Source of the DNA: Candidatus Methanoperedens sp.
GTDB lineage: Archaea > Halobacteriota > Methanosarcinia > Methanosarcinales > Methanoperedenaceae
DNA: 36,093 nt
Reading direction: 5' to 3'
NCBI GenBank assembly: GCA_027460605.1
Contig: JAPZAN010000236.1
Span: 1 to 36,093, forward strand
The notes beneath the pieces were generated by a model that was given only the letters and a program-made list of their open reading frames with translations, searched no databases and was not told where the DNA came from. Both the position numbers and the translations under genes were made by a program. Within the stretch, counting starts at the first letter, position 1. Each line of letters opens with the position of its first letter. Shown here in pieces: positions 1-7,954 of the stretch.

Positions 1-141
1 TAAATTTTTATGTTTTTTTAAGCACAAACCACATAAGCCATTTAAGCTGTCTCATAAATAGGTGAGACGGCAAAACACTTGCCCATCTACCGCTTAGCCA
101 GAAATTAAACAAAGTCATTAAAGATAAGGAGGAAAAATAGA

Positions 142-300
142 ATGTATATTGCAGAGTGGCAGATTCGAGCCTTTCAAGCCTTAGCTATAGCATTAGGAAT
201 AACTGGACTATTTACATATATAATTAATTTAATAATTAATAAAAATATAAAGAAGGATCGGACAAAATTAGATAAGATTGTATTGGAGCATGGACATTAG
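142..300 (+). CDS. small single-pass membrane protein, unknown function
   Basis: A 52-codon frame opens with ATG at 142, preceded by a good ribosome binding site (AGGAGG, 128-133). The product has one hydrophobic segment at about residues 12-33, followed by a lysine-rich tail (NKNIKKDRTKLDK), so the tail should lie in the cytoplasm. I do not recognise the family. Other small membrane proteins follow on the same strand, among them a CcmD-like peptide, which hints at a membrane or cytochrome-maturation context, but this is only positional. The strong Shine-Dalgarno is the main reason to believe it is expressed. Confidence 0.5.
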   Translation: MYIAEWQIRAFQALAIALGITGLFTYIINLIINKNIKKDRTKLDKIVLEHGH

Positions 301-407
301 TAAACATAATCCAACATCTATATGGTTTTTATTTTACCTCTAAACTGTCGAAGAATTATGATAGATAAAATCAACATCACTATTTCGAGGAGAAATGCTT
401 TGATTCT

Positions 408-752
408 ATGATAGTAATAGGAATTTATTATATCTCACTGGTTTTTTCCTTGATAATTGCAGCCATCGGGGTATATATTTCCCTCAAGAGTTGGAGACGC
501 CTGAAAGAAATTGAGCTTGATACGCTGAAAGCGCGGGCATTTCTGGATAAATCATTCCTATATACTAATTTTAAACTTACGCTGGTTGTGATAGGGCTGG
601 TGACTCTTCATATGATAATGGAATCTACCGAATTTGAGGGAACTTTACCATCTGAATTGCATCCTGTTTATTATGCTGTGTTTCCAATTGCTGTACTGAG
701 CCTTGTACTGATGATATATTCCTGGTATAGACTTCTTTATAAAGAAAAGTAG
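408..752 (+). CDS. three-TM membrane protein, unknown function
   Basis: A 114-residue protein with hydrophobic stretches at about residues 3-26, 54-72 and 85-108, joined by a charged cytoplasmic-looking helix (LKSWRRLKEIELDTLKAR). The stop codon is followed by about 90 bases before the next frame. A purine-rich GAGGAG lies at 387-392, rather far (15 nt) from the ATG, so the start is only probable. I see no known motif. It sits among other small membrane proteins upstream of a stress protein and a copper ATPase on the same strand. Confidence 0.6.
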   Translation: MIVIGIYYISLVFSLIIAAIGVYISLKSWRRLKEIELDTLKARAFLDKSFLYTNFKLTLVVIGLVTLHMIMESTEFEGTLPSELHPVYYAVFPIAVLSLVLMIYSWYRLLYKEK

Positions 753-842
753 AAATGATACTAAATTTTGATGCTGCAATACAATCTTTTGCCCCTTTAC
801 TAACCACAATTTGAATTCATCTCAGAAATCTATGGATGGAAT

Positions 843-1282
843 ATGCCCATGTACCGGGCTTACTATGTTTTAATTGCCTCTCTTGTTGCTATTTTGGGGC
901 TTGGGACTGTTTATCTTTTCAACAGGCGTGCTGGAAAATATCTAACCCTCTACTTTGCGGTAGTTATAGCTGCTTTAATAATCTTGACCCTGAATGCCCA
1001 GGTGGATACCGGAAAACTGAAAGAAAGAACCGTAGGAGGCAGTGCCATGCCAGTCAATGTTAGAACAATATCCCCGTTCCTTACAATTCCCGGTTCCACT
1101 GGTACATCGCACGAAGAAACTATAACTTATTCATCGCGATAGGTGCCCTTCTGGTGGCATCCGGAGGCGGTCTATCCAGATTTGGCATGGAATGGGCGCT
1201 GTATGTGCTTGAACTGCTCGGGATTGCTGTGATATATATCGGGTTTATTAAAAGTGAAGATGTAATAAAAAAGCGTGTTTAG
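843..1282 (+). pseudogene. frameshifted small membrane protein
   Basis: The frame starting at ATG 843 encodes a membrane-like N-terminal half with two hydrophobic segments (YYVLIASLVAILGLGTVYLF, then YFAVVIAALIILTL). After about position 1060 its composition becomes unlike a membrane protein and it stops at 1142. A different frame (codons starting at 1241 and in phase with it) carries the natural continuation, NYNLFIAIGALLVASGGG, then YVLELLGIAVIYIGFI, and ends at 1282. The join is probably between 1060 and 1090 and needs a net -1 (or +2) shift. It is either a recent pseudogene or an assembly error. Intact it would have four TM segments and about 146 residues. The family is not recognised. 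Confidence 0.6.
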
Positions 1283-1343
1283 ATTTCATTTTCTTAAAAA
1301 AAGATACCTGAAGAATGTGAAACTTAAAGGGAAAACCGCTTAA

Positions 1344-1397
1344 ATGAAAAAGAAGATATTGGTTTTATACATATTTCGGAGAGAAGATTACGAGTAA
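1344..1397 (+). other. possible 17-codon upstream frame overlapping the stress-protein start
   Basis: ATG 1344 opens a frame beginning MKKKILVLYIF and ending with TAA at 1395-1397. It overlaps the inferred start of the universal stress protein (1390) by 8 nt. MKKKILV resembles a stress-protein N-terminus, so it could be a coupling peptide or a leftover of another copy. Expression cannot be judged from the sequence. Confidence 0.25.
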
Positions 1398-1839
1398 ACT
1401 GTATCAAAAAATCTTAGTAGCGACGGATGGATCAGATTACACCAAAAAAGCGACAGCCCATGCGATAGAGCTAGCAAAGCTTTGTGGAGCAGATCTTCAT
1501 GCGATTTATGTGATAGACACAAGATATGGTTGCGGTCCAGATTCCTGCATTCTTACCGATACATCCCCTGAAAGGTTGAAGAGTATTCTGGGATGCCAGG
1601 GGGATACAGCCATAAAATATATCGAGAAATTGGCAAATAAAGAAGGTATCCATACTGAGAGATGGATCGTGGAAGGACACCCGGCTGAGGAGATATTGAG
1701 GCTTGCAGAGGAACAGTCAGTCGATCTGATAGTAATGGGCACACTGGGCAGTAGTGGCATTGAGCGGTTTTTGCTCGGAAGCGTTGCAGATAAAGTGATA
1801 CGAAGTTCAAGAATTCCTGTTTTGACTGTTAGAAAATAA
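1390..1839 (+). CDS. universal stress protein, UspA family, non-ATG start
   Basis: Reading in phase with the clear C-terminal half gives SKLYQKILVATDGSDYTKKA at the N-terminus, the usual start of a UspA domain. The ATP-binding signature GTLGSSGIERFLLGSVADKV (G-2X-G-9X-G-S) is near the C-terminus. Family members bind ATP and act in stress tolerance. No ATG, GTG or TTG lies where the protein should begin. The best-placed codon is ACG at 1390, 6 nt after GGAGAG (1378-1383), so either ACG initiates or an ancestral ATG has mutated. A GTG at 1510 would remove the first beta strand and is unlikely. The length of about 149 residues is normal for the family. It precedes the copper ATPase on the same strand. 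Confidence 0.75.
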   Translation, partial: TSKLYQKILVATDGSDYTKKATAHAIELAKLCGADLHAIYVIDTRYGCGPDSCILTDTSPERLKSILGCQGDTAIKYIEKLANKEGIHTERWIVEGHPAEEILRLAEEQSVDLIVMGTLGSSGIERFLLGSVADKVIRSSRIPVLTVRK

Positions 1840-1858
1840 TTTATATAAAATAGTTGAT

Positions 1859-1981
1859 ATGATTTATCTATATACTGCTTTCGGAATTGTATGGATTGTA
1901 TTGATAACGTATCTCTTAAACATATTTCGATTGCGAAGGGCATTAAATAACGAACTTGATACAATAAAAAATTTGAAATAA
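1859..1981 (+). CDS. CcmD-family-like small membrane protein
   Basis: A 40-codon frame encodes one N-terminal TM helix (YLYTAFGIVWIVLITYLLNI) followed by a short amphipathic helix, FRLRRALNNELDTIKN. This pattern, a Tyr/Ala-Phe-Gly-Trp helix followed by R-x-L-x-x-E-L, is typical of the CcmD-like peptides that accompany haem export in cytochrome c maturation. Known CcmD helps release haem-CcmE from the CcmABC exporter. No ccmABC or ccmE gene is visible in the window, so the role is inferred from sequence pattern alone. It lies 19 nt after the stress protein and 30 nt before the copper ATPase, possibly in one transcript. Confidence 0.55.
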   Translation: MIYLYTAFGIVWIVLITYLLNIFRLRRALNNELDTIKNLK

Positions 1982-2011
1982 TAATTAAATAAACTGAAAA
2001 GGATATAAAAT

Positions 2012-4114
2012 ATGCCTAAAGACCCTGTATGCGGAATGTACGTGGATGAAAAGACCGCCATAAAAAAGGAAATCGGAGGCAGAACGTACTATTTTTGCAT
2101 GGAGAGCTGCCTCAAAACCTTCGAGAATCCGGAAAGGGAATTGAAAAGTATGAAGCGGAGGGTTACAATAGCCCTCTCGGGAGTACTGTTATTGGCAGCC
2201 CTGCGGGTAGCAGCTATGTTAACTCTGGCTGCGGGAGTTACGCTGGTCACGTGGGCGCCAATCCCTTCGCTTCCGTGGTTTACCTGGGGCTACTGGCTGT
2301 TTATACTGACTACACCAGTCCAGTTTATAGGGGGCTGGAGTTTTTATACAGGCGCTTATACTGCCTTGAAAGCGAGAAGGGCAAACATGGATCTCCTGAT
2401 TTCAATTGGAACCCTGACCGCGTATTTTTTCAGTGTGTTTGTGCTGTTTTTCCCGGATATTCTGCCTGTAAAAGAAAAAGATGTTTATTTTGAGGTAAGC
2501 GCGGTCATAATCGCTTTTGTGCTGCTCGGGAAATTCATGGAAGATTATATGAAAACAAGCACCTCGGCTGCGGTAAGAAAACTAATGGACATGCGTCCCA
2601 GCATGGCAAAGGTTATCAGGAACGGCGAAGAGGTCGAGATTCCCGCAGAAAGCGTCATGGTAGGTGAGATTGTTGTGGTGCGCCCCGGCGAGAAAATACC
2701 CACGGACGGCGTTGTTGTGGAAGGGCAGTCTGCGGTGGATGAAAAAATGATATCGGGCGAAAGCATGCCTGTTGAAAAGAAAGCAGGGGATAACGTGTTT
2801 GGAGCCACAATGAACAAGGTGGGTATGCTGAAGTTCAAAGCCACGCAGGTCGGTGCTGATACCACGCTGATGCAGATAGTAAAGATGGTGGAGGAAGCGC
2901 AGGCATCAAGCGCGCCCATCCAGAGGATGGCAGACCGTATCAGCGCATATTTCGTGCCAGCCGTGATTGGTGTGGCGATCCTCACGTTTGCAGTCTGGTA
3001 TTTCATCCTTGGAAATTTCACGGCTGGACTCCTTGCGTTCGTTGCGGTTCTTATCATTTCATGCCCGTGCGCGCTCGGTATTGCCACTCCAACTGCTTTG
3101 ATGGTAGGCGTTGGAAAGGGGGCAGAAGCCGGGATATTGATTCGCGGCGGAGAGTACCTTGAGCGGGCGCAGAAGCTTCAGACCGTTGTATTTGATAAGA
3201 CTGGTACTCTCACGAAGGGAGAACCTTCTGTCACCGATATACTTGCAGAGAATAGCAATGAGGTATTGAGGCTGGCTGCAATAGCTGAAAATGGATCAGA
3301 ACATCCGCTGGGCGAGGCTATAGTTAGGGCTGCCAGGGAAAAAGGTATGGATATAAGGGATGCCGAATCCTTTGAGGCTGTGCCCGGACATGGCATCCGA
3401 GTGGTTATAGATGGGAAAGACGTGCTTGTGGGTAACCGCAGGTTGATGCAGATTAACGGTATCGACACGGCGCATCTTGAGCAGAATATCCAGACCCTTG
3501 AGACTCAGGGCAAGACCGCAATGCTGGTTGCTGTAAATAAAGCGGTTATGGGCATAATAGCAGTTGCAGATACCCTGAAGGAGAACTCAGCAGAAGCTGT
3601 GGCTGAACTAAAAAAGATCGGGGTTGAGACAATCATGCTCACAGGGGATAATGAGAGAACTGCAAAAGCGATTGCACTGCAGGTCGGAATAGAGCGCGTT
3701 ATTGCAAATGTGCTTCCCGGAGAAAAGGCTGGCGTAATAAAAAAATTGCAGGCAGAGGGAAAGGTTGTTGCAATGGTAGGCGACGGCATAAATGATGCTC
3801 CGGCTCTTGCGCAATCAGACATCGGAATAGCAGTAGGCAGCGGCTCTGATGTGGCAAAAGAGACCGGTGGAATAATCCTGATCAAAGACGACCTTCGCGA
3901 TGTTGTTGCAGGAATCAAGTTGAGTAAAGCCACGATGAAAAAAATAAAGCAGAACATGTTCTGGGCGCTTGGATATAATACAGCCGCTATACCTATAGCA
4001 GCCGTCGGGCTATTGAATCCGATAATTGCTGCTGCTGCGATGGCAATTAGTTCACTTTCCGTTGTTGCAAACTCCGCGCTGCTCAAGAGATTCAAGTTTG
4101 AAAGAAGGGTCTGA
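2012..4114 (+). CDS. copA: Cu(+)-translocating P1B-type ATPase with N-terminal YHS domain
   Basis: A 700-residue ATPase that should export monovalent copper (or silver) across the membrane. In order: YHS metal-binding domain at 4-45 (DPVCGM, C7, C29, C33), where many homologues have an HMA domain; TM region from about 52; actuator SGES at about 248-251; ion-channel motif CPC 351-353; phosphorylation motif DKTGT 395-399; HP motif 431-432; hinge GDGINDAP 590-597; and the last TM segments with YN 655-656 and MAISS 677-681, the residues that mark the Cu(+) subclass P1B-1. All catalytic residues are present and the length is normal. The ATG at 2012 has AAGG about 9 nt upstream. The neighbouring stress protein and CcmD-like peptide suggest a metal or redox stress setting. 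Confidence 0.93.
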   Translation: MPKDPVCGMYVDEKTAIKKEIGGRTYYFCMESCLKTFENPERELKSMKRRVTIALSGVLLLAALRVAAMLTLAAGVTLVTWAPIPSLPWFTWGYWLFILTTPVQFIGGWSFYTGAYTALKARRANMDLLISIGTLTAYFFSVFVLFFPDILPVKEKDVYFEVSAVIIAFVLLGKFMEDYMKTSTSAAVRKLMDMRPSMAKVIRNGEEVEIPAESVMVGEIVVVRPGEKIPTDGVVVEGQSAVDEKMISGESMPVEKKAGDNVFGATMNKVGMLKFKATQVGADTTLMQIVKMVEEAQASSAPIQRMADRISAYFVPAVIGVAILTFAVWYFILGNFTAGLLAFVAVLIISCPCALGIATPTALMVGVGKGAEAGILIRGGEYLERAQKLQTVVFDKTGTLTKGEPSVTDILAENSNEVLRLAAIAENGSEHPLGEAIVRAAREKGMDIRDAESFEAVPGHGIRVVIDGKDVLVGNRRLMQINGIDTAHLEQNIQTLETQGKTAMLVAVNKAVMGIIAVADTLKENSAEAVAELKKIGVETIMLTGDNERTAKAIALQVGIERVIANVLPGEKAGVIKKLQAEGKVVAMVGDGINDAPALAQSDIGIAVGSGSDVAKETGGIILIKDDLRDVVAGIKLSKATMKKIKQNMFWALGYNTAAIPIAAVGLLNPIIAAAAMAISSLSVVANSALLKRFKFERRV

Positions 4115-4136
4115 TAATTGACACGGTTATGTGCTC

Positions 4137-4992
4137 ATGTATGTCATAAAAGCAAACGGTAAAAAAGAGGAATTCAATCCTGAAAAAATCAGAGGTTCGC
4201 TTACGAGGGCGAGAGTGGACAGAGCAATTTCTGATGATATCATAGAACAAGTAGAAAAAGAAGTGTTCGATGGTATGAGCACAGGCGCGATTTTCAAGAG
4301 AGTCATGGCGCTGTTGAACGAGTATTCACCTGCAAGAGCATCGTGCTATGACCTCAAAGAGGCTATAATGCGCCTTGGGCCTGCCGGATTCCCATTTGAG
4401 ACCTTCATCGCTGAGATTCTAAAAGAACATGGGTTTCAAACAGTGCTGCGTACAAGGCTCATGGGCAAATGCGCAGAGCACGAAATTGATGTAATAGCCA
4501 CCGATAACATGGGCAAGAGATTTATCATCGAGTGCAAATTCCACAATTCTCCGGGTACTTATATTGATTTGAAAGAGGCACTTTATACATATGCACGGTT
4601 ATTATATTGATTTGAAAGAGGCACTTTATACATATGCACGGTTATTGGATTTGAATAACGGGAACAATTCTTTTGACGGCGCATGGCTCTCATGCAATAC
4701 GAAAGCATCAACCGAGGCGCAGAGATATACTGAGTGCATGAATATCAGGCTGCTATGCTGGAGACACCCCAAAGATGGCAGCCTTGAGAAAATGATAGCT
4801 GAGAAAAACCTGTATCCGATAACAATATTGCAGTCTGCCGGGCCTGATATCATTAAAAGATTTTCAAATGCAGGATACATGCTGGTAAAAGACCTGCTTC
4901 AGGAGGATTTCAGGAATATAAGGAGTAAAACCGGACTAAAAGATCGGAAAATAAGGAAATTGTTGGAAGAGGCTCGGGAAATTTGTTGTTGA
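4137..4992 (+). pseudogene. ATP-cone / restriction-endonuclease-like protein, split by a 43-bp duplication
   Basis: The N-terminal part (start ATG 4137, or GTG 4131) is an ATP-cone, YVIKANGKKEEFNPEKIRGS, a domain best known as the nucleotide sensor of ribonucleotide reductases and NrdR. It is followed by a PD-(D/E)XK-like nuclease core, HEIDVIATDNMGKRFIIECK, with the usual D...ExK. The C-terminal part (TVLQSAGPDII-like region to LKDRKIRKLLEEAREI) resembles a helix-hairpin-helix domain. The frame breaks at 4610 because a 43-bp segment is tandemly repeated. Removing one copy restores a single frame through YTYARLLDLNNG to the stop at 4990-4992. The intact protein would be about 270 residues. 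The stop overlaps the next gene's ATG by one base. Without a shift or slippage only the N-terminal 157 residues are made. Confidence 0.75.
4559..4646 (+). repeat. 43-bp tandem duplication (2 copies)
   Basis: The segment from TATATTGATTTG to GCACGGTTAT occurs twice, perfectly, with period 43 (4561 matches 4604, and so on). Identity runs from 4559 to 4603 against 4602 to 4646. As 43 is not a multiple of three, it shifts the reading frame of the host gene by +1. Perfect identity implies a recent event. Confidence 0.95.
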
Positions 4993-5687
4993 TGAAAAAT
5001 CGAAATCACAAGATAATGGACGAGAAACAAGAGTACTACTCACTTGTAAAAAATGTGTTTAAAATATTAGCTCCTTTTTATGATACTGTAACTATGCCCT
5101 TTTCAAGAATAAGGGATAAGGTAGTGGATTTTATTAATGCAACAAATGGTTCAAGAATACTGGACGTAGGTACAGGAACAGGAAAGCAGGCATTTGCATT
5201 TGCGAAAAGGGATTATGATGTCACAGGTATCGACTTATCGGAAGACATGCTAAAAGTTGCCAATAAGAAAAATAATTATGAAACTGTGAAATTTGCAGTC
5301 GCAGATGCTTCAAATCTGCCTTTTAAGGATAGCAGCTTTGATGTTTCCGGTGTGTCGTTTGCCCTGCATGATATGCTTCTTCCTATAAGAGAAAAAGCAT
5401 TGAAAGAAATGGTCAGAGTTACCAAACCAGGCGGAATGATAGTGATTGTTGATTATGCCCTGCCTGAGAACAATATCGGTAGATTCTTGATTTATCACTT
5501 TGTTAAACTTTATGAGGGCAAATACTACATAGAATTTATAAAATCTGAGTTTGAAACATTGCTTGAAAAATCAGGGATCGAGATAACGGAGAAACTTCCT
5601 ATATTGCTCGGGGCCGGGAGAATCTTAAAAGGAATAAGTATAATTAAATTAAAGAAGGGAGAACAGAATCACAGATCACGTAAATAA
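4992..5687 (+). CDS. class I SAM-dependent methyltransferase (UbiE-like)
   Basis: A 231-residue Rossmann-fold methyltransferase. Motif I is ILDVGTGTGKQAF, the acidic residue ending strand 2 is in VTGIDLSEDML, motif II is FAVADASNLPFKDSSFDV, and motif III is MVRVTKPGGMIVIVDY. This layout is that of UbiE/COQ5-type C- or small-molecule methyltransferases; the substrate cannot be told. I chose the ATG at 4992, which overlaps the preceding stop as TGATG and suggests translational coupling. Two or three TTG codons just upstream and an ATG at 5016 are alternatives. A role in quinone methylation is possible because a UbiA homologue is in the window, but the genes are far apart. Confidence 0.8.
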   Translation: MKNRNHKIMDEKQEYYSLVKNVFKILAPFYDTVTMPFSRIRDKVVDFINATNGSRILDVGTGTGKQAFAFAKRDYDVTGIDLSEDMLKVANKKNNYETVKFAVADASNLPFKDSSFDVSGVSFALHDMLLPIREKALKEMVRVTKPGGMIVIVDYALPENNIGRFLIYHFVKLYEGKYYIEFIKSEFETLLEKSGIEITEKLPILLGAGRILKGISIIKLKKGEQNHRSRK

Positions 5688-5713
5688 GCGGAGTTGTGGA
5701 TTAGGACTCTACC

Positions 5714-6520
5714 TCATCGCACTTCTCGGTCCATTCCAACATAATATACCTTTGGTTTCGTTCCCAGATCAGGCTTGAGAACATTGATTCTCTCTTTATC
5801 CAGTATTTTATTGACAGCGCTTTCAGGGTCCTTCAGGTCTCCGAATACCCTTGCACCGACAGGGCATGCCTGGACACATGCAGGCAAAAGACCCTTGGTA
5901 ATCCTGTGATAGCACCATGTACATTTATCAGCAACCCCGCCACCTAAATTGGGGTGTGGTTTGTGGTGGGGACTCTCTTTCGAGTTAAAATATCTGGCGC
6001 CATATGGGCATGCCATGATGCAGTACCGACAGCCAATACAGTAGTCATAATCCACAAGAACAACGCCGTCCTTTGTCAAATACGTGGCCCCTACAGGACA
6101 AACCTGAACGCATGGTGGGTTATCGCAGTGATTACATAATTTAGGAACATAAAATGCCTTTTTTATATCTTCGGCAGGAATATCATCATTAAATCCATCG
6201 ACACCTCCATTTGGAGAATCAATTTTTGTTTCTCCCTCTTTTTTAATTCGATATCTTTCTACCCATGTCCGGTACCAGGATTCATCAAAAGGGACATGGT
6301 TTTCAAGCTTGCATGCATATGCACACCTGCCGCAGCCTATGCATTTATTGTTGTCAACCACAAAGCCCCAATAATGTTCATTCCAATCATATTCCCCTTG
6401 CGGCCAGTTCTCAGCAGCAGTGCTGTTTTTAACAAGGGATTCGATGATAACTGTGCCTGCTGCCGCTCCTATAATTACCTTGCAGCCAAATTTAGTAAAT
6501 TCTCGCCTGGATATGTTCAT
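5714..6520 (-). CDS. Tat-exported ferredoxin-like electron-transfer subunit with four [4Fe-4S] clusters
   Basis: A 268-residue protein of the NrfC/DmsB/HybA type. The N-terminus has a twin-arginine motif (SRREFTKFG) and a hydrophobic stretch (VIIGAAAGTVII), so it is probably exported folded and acts outside the membrane. Sixteen cysteines form four cluster motifs: CIGCGRCAYACK, CNHCDNPPCVQVCP, CIGCRYCIMACP and CTWC...CVQACP. Such subunits wire a catalytic subunit or a haem protein to membrane quinones. No molybdopterin subunit or membrane anchor is adjacent. The only partner is the Rieske gene 15 nt upstream on the same strand, so the two are probably co-transcribed and work in one respiratory complex. 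Confidence 0.88.
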   Translation of the reverse strand: MNISRREFTKFGCKVIIGAAAGTVIIESLVKNSTAAENWPQGEYDWNEHYWGFVVDNNKCIGCGRCAYACKLENHVPFDESWYRTWVERYRIKKEGETKIDSPNGGVDGFNDDIPAEDIKKAFYVPKLCNHCDNPPCVQVCPVGATYLTKDGVVLVDYDYCIGCRYCIMACPYGARYFNSKESPHHKPHPNLGGGVADKCTWCYHRITKGLLPACVQACPVGARVFGDLKDPESAVNKILDKERINVLKPDLGTKPKVYYVGMDREVR

Positions 6521-6535
6521 TTTTCACACATCGCC

Positions 6536-7027
6536 TCATGCCGCTCCCGCATAGAATGAGATGGATCTCACATAATCCGGGTCTCTCCATTTGAGCGCAT
6601 AGACCGCACCTTCTTTTACAGCAATATCAATCGCTGGTAACGGAGAAGGTGGTGGTCCAGAGATCACAGCCCCTGTATTGGGGTCAAATCTGCCTAAATG
6701 GCAAGGACAAAAGATATCATTCTCTTCAGGTTTCCAGTAAGCGATGCATCCAAGGTGCGTGCATACAGCTCCGAATGCCCTGAAGCCAGCAGGCCTTTTT
6801 AAAAGGACGGCTGCTTTGCCGTTGAACGTAAACTTTTTAGCGGTTCCGGTTGTAACCTCATCCACTGAAGCTATTCTTACTTCACTTGAAGTAGCTTTTG
6901 CAGTTTGCGGCCATAAATATTTTAATATTGTAGCTATAGCTCCTGAAGCAAAAAATAATGAGACCAGACCAATTAGAATTTCAGTGAGCTTTCTTCGTGT
7001 GATGGTTAGGGTAATTTTATCACTCAT
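6536..7027 (-). CDS. Rieske [2Fe-2S] protein
   Basis: A 163-residue protein with the Rieske cluster motif CTHLGC followed 13 residues later by CPCHLGRFD, containing both Cys-x-His ligand pairs and the two disulfide cysteines. The GPPPSPLPAIDI segment after it is the Pro loop typical of bc1/b6f-type Rieske proteins. The N-terminus has RR (residues 11-12, TITRRKLTE) before a TM helix (about 16-36), consistent with Tat insertion and an N-terminal membrane anchor. No cytochrome b gene is next to it, which is unusual for a bc-type Rieske protein. The ATG follows GAGGGAG (7031-7037) with a short spacer. Confidence 0.9.
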   Translation of the reverse strand: MSDKITLTITRRKLTEILIGLVSLFFASGAIATILKYLWPQTAKATSSEVRIASVDEVTTGTAKKFTFNGKAAVLLKRPAGFRAFGAVCTHLGCIAYWKPEENDIFCPCHLGRFDPNTGAVISGPPPSPLPAIDIAVKEGAVYALKWRDPDYVRSISFYAGAA

Positions 7028-7080
7028 ACTCTCCCTCTATCGTAGTCCATATTTTTCTTGCTACAATCCTTTGCATACAT

Positions 7081-7089
7081 GTATATAAT
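7081..7089 (-). promoter_or_regulatory. putative TATA box of the Rieske/ferredoxin operon
   Basis: On the minus strand ATTATATAC lies about 55 nt before the Rieske ATG. Transcription about 25 nt downstream would give a leader of roughly 30 nt carrying the GAGGGAG ribosome binding site. The rest of 7090-7273 is AT-rich and shows no gene. Confidence 0.45.
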
Positions 7090-7273
7090 GACATACAAAT
7101 TCTAATTATATCAAATAAAAAACACTTTCTTTCTTTATGGGAGTTTTGGTTTAAAATCGTAAAAAATAATAACTTATTTTTTAGTAGTAATAATTCATTC
7201 AGTGGTTTTTTTATGGTTCTTCCATTGTCTAACGATTGGTGTATGCATCCAGAAACGAACTGACCAGATTTGA

Positions 7274-7558
7274 GGGTATAATTTTAACCTGAAAACCAAG
7301 GAAAACTATGAATGTGATTTTATAATTAAAGAGGGCATGAAGATAAAATATGCAGTTCAGGCAACCCTATCCCTAAAAGATGAAACCGCAAGAAAAAGAG
7401 AGATTAGAGAATTACTCGAAGCAATGGATGCATATAACCTCAAGGAAGGACTTATAATAACTGAAAAAGAGGCTGAGATAATGAGTCAGGATGAGAAAAA
7501 AATAGTGATAAAGCCCATTTACGAATGGCTTAATGAAATGGAATCAGTTAAAGGTTGA
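7274..7558 (+). pseudogene. C-terminal remnant of a DUF4143-type AAA ATPase
   Basis: The reading frame is open from 7274 (after TGA at 7271-7273) to 7558. It encodes YECDFIIKEGMKIKYAVQ, then REIRELLEAMDAYNLKEGLI and IKPIYEWL. This matches the C-terminal nuclease-like part of the large archaeal/bacterial ATP-binding DUF4143 family (pattern E-x-DFIIKEG...I-Q...REI-LLEAM...LKEGLI-T). The first 300 or so residues, including the Walker motifs, are absent. The ATG at 7337 could make a 73-residue peptide but is not a natural start. I treat it as a decayed mobile-type gene. Confidence 0.7.
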
Positions 7559-7660
7559 AAAATGCCTTCCATATTGACAGAATCGGTTCTGTAAAATCTG
7601 CGATTGTTAATATTATATAAATCATCATATCGTTAGTGGTTGCCTTCTTGACAGTACTTA

Positions 7661-7733
7661 TAGTCCCGGGCGGATTCGAACCACCGTCTCCGGCTCCAAA
7701 GGCCAGAAGGATTGACCACTACCCTACGGGACT
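7661..7733 (-). tRNA. tRNA-Gln (UUG)
   Basis: On the minus strand the acceptor stem AGTCCCG pairs with CGGGACT and is followed by discriminator A. The anticodon stem CTGGC/GCCGG encloses the loop CTTTGGA, giving anticodon TTG. The T arm is standard (GGTTCGAATCC). CCA is not encoded. Length 73 nt, no intron. Confidence 0.95.
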
Positions 7734-7918
7734 GCGGGGCTGGGGTTTAAATCGCAACCAAACTACTTAGTCTTTATGTTGGCTAAATACTGCTGTTAAC
7801 TCAGTTAATTAAGATATCGGGGAATTAAAATCGGGTCTGGGCACACTATCTTCTTGACCCCTTTATTTCCTCTGGAACTTAATGATAAATCATTAAATTA
7901 GCTAAAACGACATTATCG

Positions 7919-7932
7919 TTAAGTATATTCAA
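7919..7932 (+). promoter_or_regulatory. putative TATA box for iscS
   Basis: AAGTATATTC at 7921-7930 lies about 25-30 nt before the iscS ATG at 7955 and no Shine-Dalgarno is present, so the mRNA is probably leaderless. The remainder of 7734-7918 is AT-rich and shows no gene on either strand. Confidence 0.4.
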
Positions 7933-7954
7933 AAGATAAGACATACCATAAATT

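Noticed and set aside
836-1063. 75-codon frame starting at 836
   Set aside because: It is a shadow frame rich in Cys/Ser without membrane character; the 843 frame has clear TM segments over the same bases.
2545-4095. Long minus-strand frames opposite the copper ATPase
   Set aside because: Ser/Thr/Ile-rich shadows of a strongly conserved P-type ATPase reading frame.
4131-4610. Two separate overlapping genes at 4131-4610 and 4591-4992
   Set aside because: The overlap is exactly the 43-bp duplicated unit; deleting one copy fuses the frames.
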